Below the pieces are notes generated by a model. It was not told the origin of the DNA. It saw only the letters and a program-made list of their open reading frames with translations, and did not search any database. Positions 1 to 6,571 of a stretch of DNA of 13,630 nt are shown piece by piece. The first letter of the stretch is position 1. Every line of letters begins with the position of its first letter. Source of the DNA: an uncultured Eubacteriales bacterium (GTDB taxonomy: Bacteria; Bacillota; Clostridia; Lachnospirales; Anaerotignaceae); NCBI GenBank assembly GCA_959604475.1, contig CAUHBX010000006.1, forward strand, positions 1 through 13,630. Reading direction: 5' to 3'. The position numbers and the translations under genes are program-made.

Positions 1-1080
1 CTGCGTCACATATTCGCCATAGCGCATGATTACGTTTCTGCCGTCTGCGCCGTCACTTTTATGAGCTGCAAGATAATTGCCTACAAGTGAATATCCTATT
101 ATCTCATTTGTATCCAGCCCAATGGTTGAATAGCTTAAGTCTCCGAAGAACGTAAAATCTTCTAACGACTCTGTTTTTGTTGTCTCATCATCTTCACTGC
201 TTTTCGGGGATACGCTTTTAAGGCCGCTGAACCAATCCCGGTTAGGATATTCGGGATTACCACCAACAAAAAGCCTGTCGGTCGCTCCCTGTACTCCATA
301 AACTATTGAAATGGTACAGTGATTAATCGTATCTGCATACCCCTCTATAGTCTTGCTAGCCGTTATCCTTACATTGTCTCGGCCAGATACAGGCGACTTT
401 GCCGGGACTGTCTTAAAGGTGACGGTTCCAAGCTTCAAGTCTACTGTGTAATCTGTCGTAACCTTTTTTTCCTCCCAGTCGCCGTCCGCGTTCATAATCT
501 CAACCTTATCAACAGAATTAAGCTCATCCAATGACAATTGATATACCTTTGTCTCTCCATCGGCCAAAAACTCATTTATAAATTTAGGCTGTAGGAAGTT
601 TATCTCCTGAAACCGTATACCCTCGCCGTTTGGTTTTCTGGAAATAAAGGTTGTAGGGACGGTTGCTATTTCGCTCACAGGCTTAACACTGTAGGTATCA
701 TCTGCCCCAAACTTACCGAGCACAAGATATGTTTTTCCGTCGAGTATATATAGCCTGTCGCCCAGCGCCCACGACTTTGAACGCGCTGTGTTCATGTCGC
801 TGTAAAGAACGGCTTCATCTTGATACAGCTTATTGCCTGCATGGATGAACCTTATATTTTTTAAATGATGAACCCCAAAAATAACGTCTGTATACTCTTT
901 ATCCAGATAGTACCCCATCCTTTTACGGACTTTTCCCGGAGTATCCCTTATCATGTTAGGGGCCTCCGGGCTTCTGCCGTCCGCTACGTTGGTAGGGGCG
1001 TTTGTCAGGTCAACACCCTTGAAGCTTTTAATTGTTGTTACCGTCTTTTCCAATGGCGACGGCACTCTTAACTGTCTCAT
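1..1080 (-). CDS. Phage stabilization protein (P22 gp10-like tail accessory/hub), 3' end beyond window
   Basis: An open frame of 360 codons runs without a stop from an ATG at 1080 to the left edge, so the C-terminus is missing. The N-terminus (residues 19-57) has the pattern FKGVDLTNAPTN, then EAPNMIRD, PGK and RKRMGYY, which I associate with the packaged-DNA stabilization/hub family of short-tailed phages. Further family-like blocks are RLFVGGNPEYPNRDWFSG (about 269-286) and a FFGDLSY...IIGY stretch (about 311-330). No signal peptide or membrane segment is seen; the chain looks beta-rich, as expected for a virion protein. In P22, gp10 binds below gp4 and helps close the portal channel after packaging; the same role here is inferred from family and position. 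The start is supported by GGTGGAG upstream and by a one-base overlap with the adaptor stop (TGATG), implying translational coupling. Confidence 0.72.
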   Translation of the reverse strand, partial: MRQLRVPSPLEKTVTTIKSFKGVDLTNAPTNVADGRSPEAPNMIRDTPGKVRKRMGYYLDKEYTDVIFGVHHLKNIRFIHAGNKLYQDEAVLYSDMNTARSKSWALGDRLYILDGKTYLVLGKFGADDTYSVKPVSEIATVPTTFISRKPNGEGIRFQEINFLQPKFINEFLADGETKVYQLSLDELNSVDKVEIMNADGDWEEKKVTTDYTVDLKLGTVTFKTVPAKSPVSGRDNVRITASKTIEGYADTINHCTISIVYGVQGATDRLFVGGNPEYPNRDWFSGLKSVSPKSSEDDETTKTESLEDFTFFGDLSYSTIGLDTNEIIGYSLVGNYLAAHKSDGADGRNVIMRYGEYVTQ

Positions 1081-1673
1081 CAGCTCCACCAGCCTTTTGT
1101 ATCCACAAACTCATCATCATAACCATTGTTATCACTAAAGTTATTCTTTATCTCTTCAAGCAGCGCCGAAAACTCATTCCAGTAAACCGTTGAAAGGGAT
1201 GGGTCGTCATCCTTATACAACTGGCTTGCCATAAACCACGGTATAAGGGAGCATACCTCCGGGTACAGCGGCATTTCGTAATCGTCCGCTGTATCCGCTG
1301 TAATCTCTTCCGGGTATGCCTTATAAAACACCGTAAAGGTTCCCGGCCTGCCAAGCAGAAGCATGTCAACGCCTACAAACCTATAGTCATAGGTACGCCT
1401 TAAATCGTCCCCGATATAGACCTTATCAAGGGAATAGAAATCAGGGGCAAGCTCCTTCATGCTGACGCGCTTTATATCCTTAGCCCCGTCGTTTTCTATT
1501 TCAATGGATTTGATTATGTGCCTTACTGACGAGGCTATATAGTTAAGGCAGGCGTTAGCTGCTCCCGGCATGGCCGCTATGTATGGCGAGGTTGTATCGT
1601 CAACTATTATCTGTGATGTATCGTTTGAAAACAGCTTTTGAAGGGTTATTAACTTTATATCTCCCCAGTTCAT
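1080..1673 (-). CDS. Head-tail adaptor (SU10/P22 gp4-like) protein
   Basis: The 197-residue protein lies between the major capsid gene and the stabilization gene, the usual place of the first head-tail connector ring. Its C-terminal half has a helical block, MPLYPEVCSLIPWFMASQLY followed by KDDD (residues 134-157), then a helix with YWNEFSALLEEI. This is typical of phage adaptor proteins that pack helices against the portal. The N-terminal part has a short helix and a segment SPYIAAMPGAANACLNYI (29-46), also typical of these adaptors. The role, joining the portal dodecamer to the tail hub after packaging, is inferred from family and order. The start is well supported by AAAGGAGG six bases before the ATG. 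That leader closely matches the leader of the portal gene. The last base of the stop is the first base of the next start. Confidence 0.7.
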   Translation of the reverse strand: MNWGDIKLITLQKLFSNDTSQIIVDDTTSPYIAAMPGAANACLNYIASSVRHIIKSIEIENDGAKDIKRVSMKELAPDFYSLDKVYIGDDLRRTYDYRFVGVDMLLLGRPGTFTVFYKAYPEEITADTADDYEMPLYPEVCSLIPWFMASQLYKDDDPSLSTVYWNEFSALLEEIKNNFSDNNGYDDEFVDTKGWWS

Positions 1674-1680
1674 CTATATG

Positions 1681-1712
1681 CCTCCTTTAAAGCCGTGGAT
1701 TTTTGCTTAAGC
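1681..1712 (-). repeat. Leader repeat copy A (upstream of adaptor gene)
   Basis: This 32-base block includes the capsid gene stop codon and the adaptor ribosome binding site. It matches the leader of the portal gene at 6450-6477 over its whole length, apart from a four-base insertion and two substituted bases. On the minus strand both begin with the palindrome GCTTAAGC, continue with ATCCACGG and end in TTAAAGGAGG. The match goes well beyond the shared Shine-Dalgarno sequence. Confidence 0.6.
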
Positions 1713-2717
1713 TGTATATAACGCTGTACCACCTGTTAAGCCTTCACCGCATATTGCTATTGAGCGCCAGTTATTGAAGCCCGCGCCGAAGCGTGCCCTG
1801 CCCCTCCATACATTGGCGTCTGTATTGGGGTCTATGTCGCTATGTACTGTAAGCGCAACTCTGTCTACCCAGGGAAGGCACATATAATCATTATTAAATT
1901 TGCTGTCAAGCATAATGAAATAAGGCTTGCCGCCTATCTCAGAGGGCAGGTAGTTCCATACAATTACATTCCAGAGTCCAAGCTGGAAGTTAATAGCGTT
2001 GTTGCTTGTGCCGGGGTCAAGCTCTGAACCTACGGCCGAGAATACCTCCCTTTTAAGCTCTCCTTTATTTGGTATGATAATTGTATCAGGCGCTACATTA
2101 AGCAGGTTTCCGTCATCGTCCTTAAATTTCTGCATTGCCTCCTGCATATAGTCCATAGTTTTCTGCGAAAATGCGTGTTTAAATATATTGCTCTGGTTTG
2201 CTGTACCTTTTGTAATGGAAGTATGTGCAGAACTAAACAGCGCAGCATCATCAGCGGTTGTTGTGTCATAAGCTTTCCCGTCTATGGTCGTTTTCTTACT
2301 AATTCCACCTGCAAGAAGTGCAGCAGCGAATTTCTCCCTTGTCCTGTTGTAGCTTGTGGCAAAGATATTCGCCCTGGATTTAATTTTGCCGAACTTAGCA
2401 TCCTCTATCATTTCCTGTGTGGCTTCAAAAGAGCTTTTCCATGTTGCAGGTTCTATTGTTTTGCTGTATCCCTCCTGCATAGATGTTTTTGGATATGCCC
2501 CATTTTCACCAACATTTTTAAAATCCCCCAGTGATGTTTCCTGTGTGTATTTCTCCGCAAAATTTGTGCTCTTTTCCATATAGAATACCTTATCTATACA
2601 GCTCATCTGCTGGAAACTCTCAACTCCCTGCTCAATCATTGCCTTTATGGGTGCCTGCGATTTACCGAATATGCTGTCGTTTACGCCGCTGCCCTCTGAA
2701 AAAATTATTCCTGCCAT
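1707..2717 (-). CDS. Major capsid protein (HK97 fold, Mu gpT-like)
   Basis: The 336-residue protein is the right size and in the right position (after scaffold and decoration genes, before the adaptor) for the major head subunit. Sequence cues include an N-terminal arm of about 40 residues, a helix at about 97-135 (FEATQEMIEDAKFGKI, then NRTREKFAAALLAGG), and the LFSSAHTS motif (160-167) with NQSN soon after. This resembles the LFS-AH-P pattern of Mu gpT-type major head proteins. A capsid axial-domain-like region follows with PDTIIIPN (about 210-217). The C-terminus, with RGRARFGAGFNNWRSI, is also family-like. It should assemble on the scaffold protein encoded upstream. No prohead-protease cleavage site can be recognised and no protease gene is seen nearby. 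The start is supported by AAGGAGGGAG seven bases before the ATG. The ORF ends in TAA, inside the leader of the next gene. Confidence 0.85.
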   Translation of the reverse strand: MAGIIFSEGSGVNDSIFGKSQAPIKAMIEQGVESFQQMSCIDKVFYMEKSTNFAEKYTQETSLGDFKNVGENGAYPKTSMQEGYSKTIEPATWKSSFEATQEMIEDAKFGKIKSRANIFATSYNRTREKFAAALLAGGISKKTTIDGKAYDTTTADDAALFSSAHTSITKGTANQSNIFKHAFSQKTMDYMQEAMQKFKDDDGNLLNVAPDTIIIPNKGELKREVFSAVGSELDPGTSNNAINFQLGLWNVIVWNYLPSEIGGKPYFIMLDSKFNNDYMCLPWVDRVALTVHSDIDPNTDANVWRGRARFGAGFNNWRSIAICGEGLTGGTALYTA

Positions 2718-2732
2718 TATTTATCTCCCTCC

Positions 2733-3113
2733 TTATGCAAAATGGCCGACAACTAACTTGTCGCCGTTTGTCTCGTCTATTGTAAATACTCCGCTTGTTG
2801 TTGTGGCTGTTACTGTAAGGCCGTCTGTCCCAAGGGTTACAGCCGAACCTATAAGACTTGCCCCTACCGTCGCAGTTGCCTCAACCTCAAAATATGTTGT
2901 GCCCCTTACCGCAATTACCGGCAGGCAGCCACTTGCGTCAGGCTTGCTTCCCACTGAAATATGTGTTGGCTTATCTGTCGCTCCCGCCTTTGTAAGCTTG
3001 CCGCCCGTAAGCTTTAACGCCTCGCCCAAGCTGTAGGTCTCATCCTCCGTTACGGGCAGGTTATGGATAATCGGTTCCACGTCCGCCACTGCTCTTTTTG
3101 CTATTTTAAACAT
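2733..3113 (-). CDS. Capsid decoration / head-fibre-like protein
   Basis: This 126-residue protein sits directly upstream of the major capsid gene, the usual place for a head decoration protein. It is rich in Thr, Val, Gly and Ala and looks beta-structured, with no membrane segment. A central block, GEALKLTGGKLTKAGATDKP then THIS (residues 30-53), is followed by PVIAVRGTTYFEV (65-77) and a C-terminal TVTATTTSGVFTIDE region. This pattern is one I recall from small proteins found before Clostridia phage capsid genes, where they are called head fibre, head decoration or hypothetical. The likely role is binding and stabilising the outer capsid, but this rests on position and composition. The start has AAAGGAGG nine bases upstream. 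An overlapping ATG only one base from the SD is in another frame and is unlikely to be used. Confidence 0.55.
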   Translation of the reverse strand: MFKIAKRAVADVEPIIHNLPVTEDETYSLGEALKLTGGKLTKAGATDKPTHISVGSKPDASGCLPVIAVRGTTYFEVEATATVGASLIGSAVTLGTDGLTVTATTTSGVFTIDETNGDKLVVGHFA

Positions 3114-3128
3114 CTGTTCATTCCTCCT

Positions 3129-4028
3129 TTAGCTATGCTTTTTATAATCCGCTGCTATCTGTTTATCCGTCCAGTCAGGGAAAAACTTTTTGTACTGTTC
3201 CTTTACGTCCTCAGGTACGCTTATATCCTCGCTTGCGCCGCCCTTTGTGGTTTTCAAATGGTTCTTGCTGTTGGCCTGATTTATTACCGCCTGCTTTGTT
3301 ACTTCCTGCTGTTTCTTTGCAAGCTCCTGCCTATGTGTCAGGTAATAGGCTTCTGTTACTGAAAGCCCCCTGCGCATGTAGTTGACTATAGCCGGGTCTT
3401 TTATATCCTCCACAGACTTTATTCCACATGCCGGGTACTCCTTATTAAGCGCGTCAATGTCTGCCTGTAAGCGGTTCTTTCCGCTCTCTATTCTGGCCAG
3501 CCTTTCAGCCTGTTCGGCCTTCTCAGCCGCCACCTTTGCCCTTTGTAATTCAGGTGCGGTCTGTAGCTGCTGCTTTACAATCGACTGCACATAGCTGTTA
3601 AGCTCATCGGCTGTTGCTGTCCCCTGCTGTATCCTCTGCATAAGGCTTTGTTTCTGTGCGTTCTCATGGTCAGCCTTATAGGTTTCGTATTCCTCCGGCG
3701 TGCTTATAACAGTCCCCCTATAGGGGTTCATCTTCCCAGCTACTTTTATGAACTCCTGTTCATACTCCATGTGTTTTCTGTAAGCTTCAGCCCTTTGTCT
3801 GGCTTCCTCCGGGTTAAACTGCGGTACAGGTGGAACAGGCTGTGCTGCCGTCTGTTGTTCCCCGGCTTCTTCCTCTTGTTCCGCTTCTTCGCTGGTTTCT
3901 TCTTCGCCCGGTTCTTCTGCCTCGGCAGCTTCTTCGTCCTCTGTTATTTCAACGTCTTGTACTTCTTCCTGTATTTCCTCATCCTCTGTTACGGGGTCGC
4001 CTAAGCTCATAAATTCTTCTTCGGTCAT
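3129..4028 (-). CDS. Head scaffolding protein
   Basis: The 299-residue protein has the layout of a phage scaffold. It starts with a strongly acidic, disordered Glu-rich arm (residues 3-57), then a proline-rich linker (PVPPVPQF, 64-71) and a long helical, probably coiled-coil middle rich in Gln, Ala, Glu and Lys (about 72-250). A GLSVTEAYYL motif (221-230) is common in this type of scaffold. The last 30 residues (EDVKEQYKKFFPDWTDKQI onward) form a small charged helical end like the coat-binding ends of P22 and phi29 scaffolds. It should direct procapsid assembly and then be removed, with no capsid subunits left in it. It lies between portal and decoration/capsid genes, as expected. Its ATG overlaps the stop of the preceding 47-residue gene by one base (TAATG), with AAAGGAGC upstream. 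Confidence 0.75.
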   Translation of the reverse strand: MTEEEFMSLGDPVTEDEEIQEEVQDVEITEDEEAAEAEEPGEEETSEEAEQEEEAGEQQTAAQPVPPVPQFNPEEARQRAEAYRKHMEYEQEFIKVAGKMNPYRGTVISTPEEYETYKADHENAQKQSLMQRIQQGTATADELNSYVQSIVKQQLQTAPELQRAKVAAEKAEQAERLARIESGKNRLQADIDALNKEYPACGIKSVEDIKDPAIVNYMRRGLSVTEAYYLTHRQELAKKQQEVTKQAVINQANSKNHLKTTKGGASEDISVPEDVKEQYKKFFPDWTDKQIAADYKKHS

Positions 4029-4171
4029 TACTTGTTAGCTCCTTTCGTCCTTAAGTCTCCGCCCTTAGCTACTGTGGGCTTCTTGCCGCCTTCGTTCTTA
4101 TGCTCGGCCTCTACATACATACTGCCTGTATGCTTTACTTTGCCGTTTAATGTGTTCATTCCTTTACCCAT
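4028..4171 (-). CDS. 47-residue basic, glycine-rich peptide between portal and scaffold
   Basis: This small open frame encodes 47 residues, beginning MGKGMNTLNGKVKHTGSMYV and ending LRTKGANK. It is rich in Lys and Gly, strongly basic, has no cysteine and no hydrophobic segment, and is probably unstructured alone. Two signs support real translation. AAAGGAGGGG lies five bases before the ATG and is one of the strongest ribosome binding sites in the window, and the stop codon overlaps the scaffold start by one base, which would couple the two. I do not recognise a family. A basic peptide made just before a highly acidic scaffold might bind the scaffold arm or DNA in the procapsid, but that is speculation. 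It may also act mainly to couple translation into the scaffold gene. Confidence 0.6.
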   Translation of the reverse strand: MGKGMNTLNGKVKHTGSMYVEAEHKNEGGKKPTVAKGGDLRTKGANK

Positions 4172-4266
4172 GAAATCCCCTCCTTTCCACAAAAATAGAA
4201 CCTTTTTACGTCTTGCTCGGGACGCCCATTAACGCAGGGTTACGAGATATTAGGACCACCGCCTTT
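4172..4266. other. 95-base spacer between two small genes
   Basis: This gap is unusually long for such a tightly packed operon. It ends in a strong Shine-Dalgarno sequence (GGAAAGGAGGGG). No terminator, promoter or tRNA fold is evident; only a weak CGTC/GACG stem is visible. One frame (4259-4206) reads as 17 residues from a GTG, but without a separate ribosome binding site. Confidence 0.3.
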
Positions 4267-4419
4267 CTATCCTTGTGAAACTTCTTTGATTACCTCTATC
4301 GGTTTATGGTACTCACTGCATGATTTGTTCCTGCATTGGAATACCTGCCTGTACTGGCTGTCCGATAGGTACTCCCCCTTGGATATTTCCATTTCCACCT
4401 GACAAACATTACACTTCAT
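4267..4419 (-). CDS. 50-residue zinc-ribbon protein after portal
   Basis: A short open frame encodes 50 residues starting MKCNVCQVEM. It contains C3-x2-C6 and C29-x4-C34 with a histidine at 38, a likely zinc-binding knuckle pair resembling a degenerate zinc ribbon. The start was chosen at 4419 because AAGGAG lies eight bases upstream. An in-frame ATG two codons earlier (4425) sits only two bases from that site. The gene begins 12 bases after the portal stop, so it belongs to the head operon. No known structural role fits a free zinc ribbon here. It could assist portal assembly or bind nucleic acid, and the portal itself carries a CxxC pair. The family is not recognised beyond the general zinc-ribbon pattern. 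It ends in TAG. Confidence 0.65.
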   Translation of the reverse strand: MKCNVCQVEMEISKGEYLSDSQYRQVFQCRNKSCSEYHKPIEVIKEVSQG

Positions 4420-4431
4420 TTCCATCACTCC

Positions 4432-6441
4432 TTATAATAGCTGTCCTCCGGCCTGCATGCCCGAAGCTGCGACACCCCTACCCGCTTGCTGCAAGTCACC
4501 GCTTGTAGGGGCTAAGGTTTGCACTTCACCCTGTACACCTCCCATCTGCGCCGCCTGCTGTGCCTGTATCATCTGTTCCTGCTGCGCCTTTTTATCCTTC
4601 AGCGTATTGCATATATTACCCGCATTGGGGTAGTGGTACCTTTCCATTGTGGCCCAGTATAGTATCTGTGTATCTATGTCCTGGGGGTCGCCAAATGCTC
4701 CGCTTTGATAAGCGTCCCTTGTAGCCGTCCATAACGCTTCTCTGTTCTGCGCCATGTTGTTAGTTGTATCAACACTGAAAAGGAAGTCGTCATTCCAGTA
4801 CAATTGGCCTGTTGCGTCCCTTTCCAAAAAGTCGTATCTGTCAAATATGCCATACTCCACATCGCCCACCGGGCTTTGGCTATTAGTTGACCTTGGTTCG
4901 TCGGCATATGCAAGCATAAACTTAAACATCAGCTCAAACACTTCCTGATAGGCTGCCTGCTTCATAACGCGCTTGCTTTCAAGCCTTCCTGCTGACTGTG
5001 CCGCTGCGAACTTCTTTGCCTCCCCTGACTGTGCTGTTGTATCCTTCCTGCCCTGAAAGCTGTCTGTAATTCCTATTGTGTCCCTGGCTGCCTGATAGGC
5101 TACGTCCATATATGCCGTATCGTTTGATATATTGGGCTGTATGTTTAGCACCTGTATCATGCCTGCATCAGCCGGATTATCTATTTCAATTATCTTCAAT
5201 TCCTCATCAGTCTTTTTGATACGTACATTTTTAGGGAATGTCACATAAGAACCGCCCTTCAAAAGCTTTTCCTGTATCTTATCCCCCAGCTTCTTTATAA
5301 GTTCCTGCTGGTCTTCTATACTGTCTACGTCCGAACCGCCCATCAAGCTGTTATTCTTCGATATATTCCGTCTTAAGACTATGGGGTATATATTCGGCTT
5401 ATATATGGGTATCTCAGACGGCCTTTCCTCCTGCATAAGAACCTCTGTCATTACCGGCGCGCCTGTTTCATCAAGCATTATGCCGTTATCGTCATACACA
5501 TAGTCAAGCCCATACTCTGCCGGCTGTGCCTGTGGTATTGTCTCCGGGCCGTCAGGTGTGTTTATCGTTATCTCCCTGTCAAGCTGTGTTGTCTTTTCAT
5601 CCGTGTACTCAAATGATTTTGAAGAGCATACCGGGCATTCCTTATCATCCTCTGATACGGTCTGCCCGCATTTCTTACAGCGTCTTAATCGTCTGGCAAA
5701 GTAATCCTTAAGGCTTTGAATCTCTGTATCGCCTACCCAGCGGTAAACGCCTATTCCGCCGCTGTCATTCTTATAATAGGCAGTCACCAGCGTTACCATG
5801 TCCTCCGCTGTCTTTTCCGCCTGGCCTGCATTGCTTCTGGCCTGCGGGTATTCCTCACTTTCATCCGACACGTCAATGCCATAGGTACGCTTTATATACT
5901 CCTTTGTAACGCCCGTAAGGATGAATATATAGTCCATGTCGTTTATGTCCGTAACGCCTGCCTGCGGTATTACCTGCCTCGGATGAAGAAGGGAAACCCT
6001 TATACCGCCGATTGTGTTATGTGTGCTTCTGTTATTGTCCCATTCGATATGGAAGTAATCGCCGCCCTGTATAGGTGTTGTGCGCTCGTCCATGTCGTTA
6101 AGCTTCTCAAAGGGCAGCAAGTCCAGCTCATTGCGCAAAAAGGCTTCTATTGTTGCCGCCCTCTGTTCGTCCTCCGGGCGTTTGGCCGTTACCTTGGGAA
6201 GCGGTATTGAGCTGTCAACCTCGGCCTCGATTATCTCGCCTATTACGTTTCTGACATATTTACTGGACTTAGCCTTCTGTGAATAGCTCTTTATCTCATT
6301 TGTACCGTTATACAATGCGTCCCTTCTGTCCATCCGGCTTAATTCGTCCTCAAAGGCCGCTTTGTTCTTCTGCAAGCGCTCCTGCCACTTGGCTATGTCG
6401 CTTTTACTTACCATGTTTTTCACCTTCTTTATTAGTCCCAT
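4432..6441 (-). CDS. Portal protein with internal zinc ribbon
   Basis: The 669-residue protein follows the large terminase and precedes the scaffold, the standard portal position. Its length fits the P22 gp1-like portal class rather than the shorter HK97 class. Portal-like features are the helical N-terminus with RRDALYNGTNEIKSY (39-53), the region DERTTPIQGGDYFHIEWDN (118-136) and the stem/channel region with NSLMGGSDVDSIEDQQELI (364-382). IGITDSFQGR follows at 456-465, and a long helix (476-510) lies near the C-terminal crown. The tail (about 616-669) is rich in Gln, Ala and Gly. It forms the dodecameric DNA channel and docks the terminase and adaptor. The unusual feature is a CxxC-x10-CxxC motif at residues 255-272, followed by a charged linker to about 345, which looks like a zinc ribbon inserted in the wing domain. 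The start has TAAAGGAGG upstream. Confidence 0.88.
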   Translation of the reverse strand: MGLIKKVKNMVSKSDIAKWQERLQKNKAAFEDELSRMDRRDALYNGTNEIKSYSQKAKSSKYVRNVIGEIIEAEVDSSIPLPKVTAKRPEDEQRAATIEAFLRNELDLLPFEKLNDMDERTTPIQGGDYFHIEWDNNRSTHNTIGGIRVSLLHPRQVIPQAGVTDINDMDYIFILTGVTKEYIKRTYGIDVSDESEEYPQARSNAGQAEKTAEDMVTLVTAYYKNDSGGIGVYRWVGDTEIQSLKDYFARRLRRCKKCGQTVSEDDKECPVCSSKSFEYTDEKTTQLDREITINTPDGPETIPQAQPAEYGLDYVYDDNGIMLDETGAPVMTEVLMQEERPSEIPIYKPNIYPIVLRRNISKNNSLMGGSDVDSIEDQQELIKKLGDKIQEKLLKGGSYVTFPKNVRIKKTDEELKIIEIDNPADAGMIQVLNIQPNISNDTAYMDVAYQAARDTIGITDSFQGRKDTTAQSGEAKKFAAAQSAGRLESKRVMKQAAYQEVFELMFKFMLAYADEPRSTNSQSPVGDVEYGIFDRYDFLERDATGQLYWNDDFLFSVDTTNNMAQNREALWTATRDAYQSGAFGDPQDIDTQILYWATMERYHYPNAGNICNTLKDKKAQQEQMIQAQQAAQMGGVQGEVQTLAPTSGDLQQAGRGVAASGMQAGGQLL

Positions 6442-6571
6442 TTAAATTTCCTCCTTTAAGACCGTGGATGCTTAAGCGCCCCTCGCCGTTAGCCGCCCTA
6501 CGGACTTCAAACCTCAATTTTTGTAACGCCCCTACCCAACTAGCGGTTATTCACTTATTAGAGGTCAATGT
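6442..6571. other. 130-base intergenic region between large terminase and portal
   Basis: This is the longest gap in the late operon. Its portal-side end holds the leader repeat and portal ribosome binding site. The rest contains three imperfect G-rich elements on the minus strand (GTAGGGGCGTTA, GTAGGGCGGCTAA, GAGGGGCGCTTAA). One frame is open for about 50 codons from a TGA near 6551 into the portal start region, but it has no ribosome binding site. No terminator or promoter is evident. It could be a decayed gene or a regulatory RNA segment. Confidence 0.35.
6450..6477 (-). repeat. Leader repeat copy B (upstream of portal gene)
   Basis: This 28-base block ends in the portal Shine-Dalgarno sequence. 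It matches 1681-1712 along its length except for a four-base deletion and two bases. It starts with the palindrome GCTTAAGC on the minus strand. See copy A. Confidence 0.6.

Noticed and set aside
980..1005. Partial inverted similarity between 6533-6554 and the stabilization gene (AACGCCCCTACC core)
   Set aside because: Only 12 bases match exactly, which is expected by chance several times in a window of this size.
1148..1369. Minus-strand 73-codon frame inside the adaptor gene
   Set aside because: It is an alternative frame of a clearly coding region with no start signal.
4206..4259. 17-residue GTG-initiated frame in the spacer
   Set aside because: It has no separate ribosome binding site and is too short to support as a gene.
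4267..4269. Possible TAG stop-codon recoding, as seen in some gut phages
   Set aside because: Large genes read through cleanly with standard stops, and TAG ends short genes where expected; there is no sign of in-frame TAG or TGA within conserved domains.
4674..4913. Minus-strand 79-codon frame overlapping the portal gene
   Set aside because: It is an out-of-frame reading within the portal gene with shadow-like composition.
5716..6210. Plus-strand open frame of 164 codons
   Set aside because: It lies fully inside the portal gene on the other strand, has no family-like sequence and no ribosome binding site. The same applies to the other plus-strand frames.
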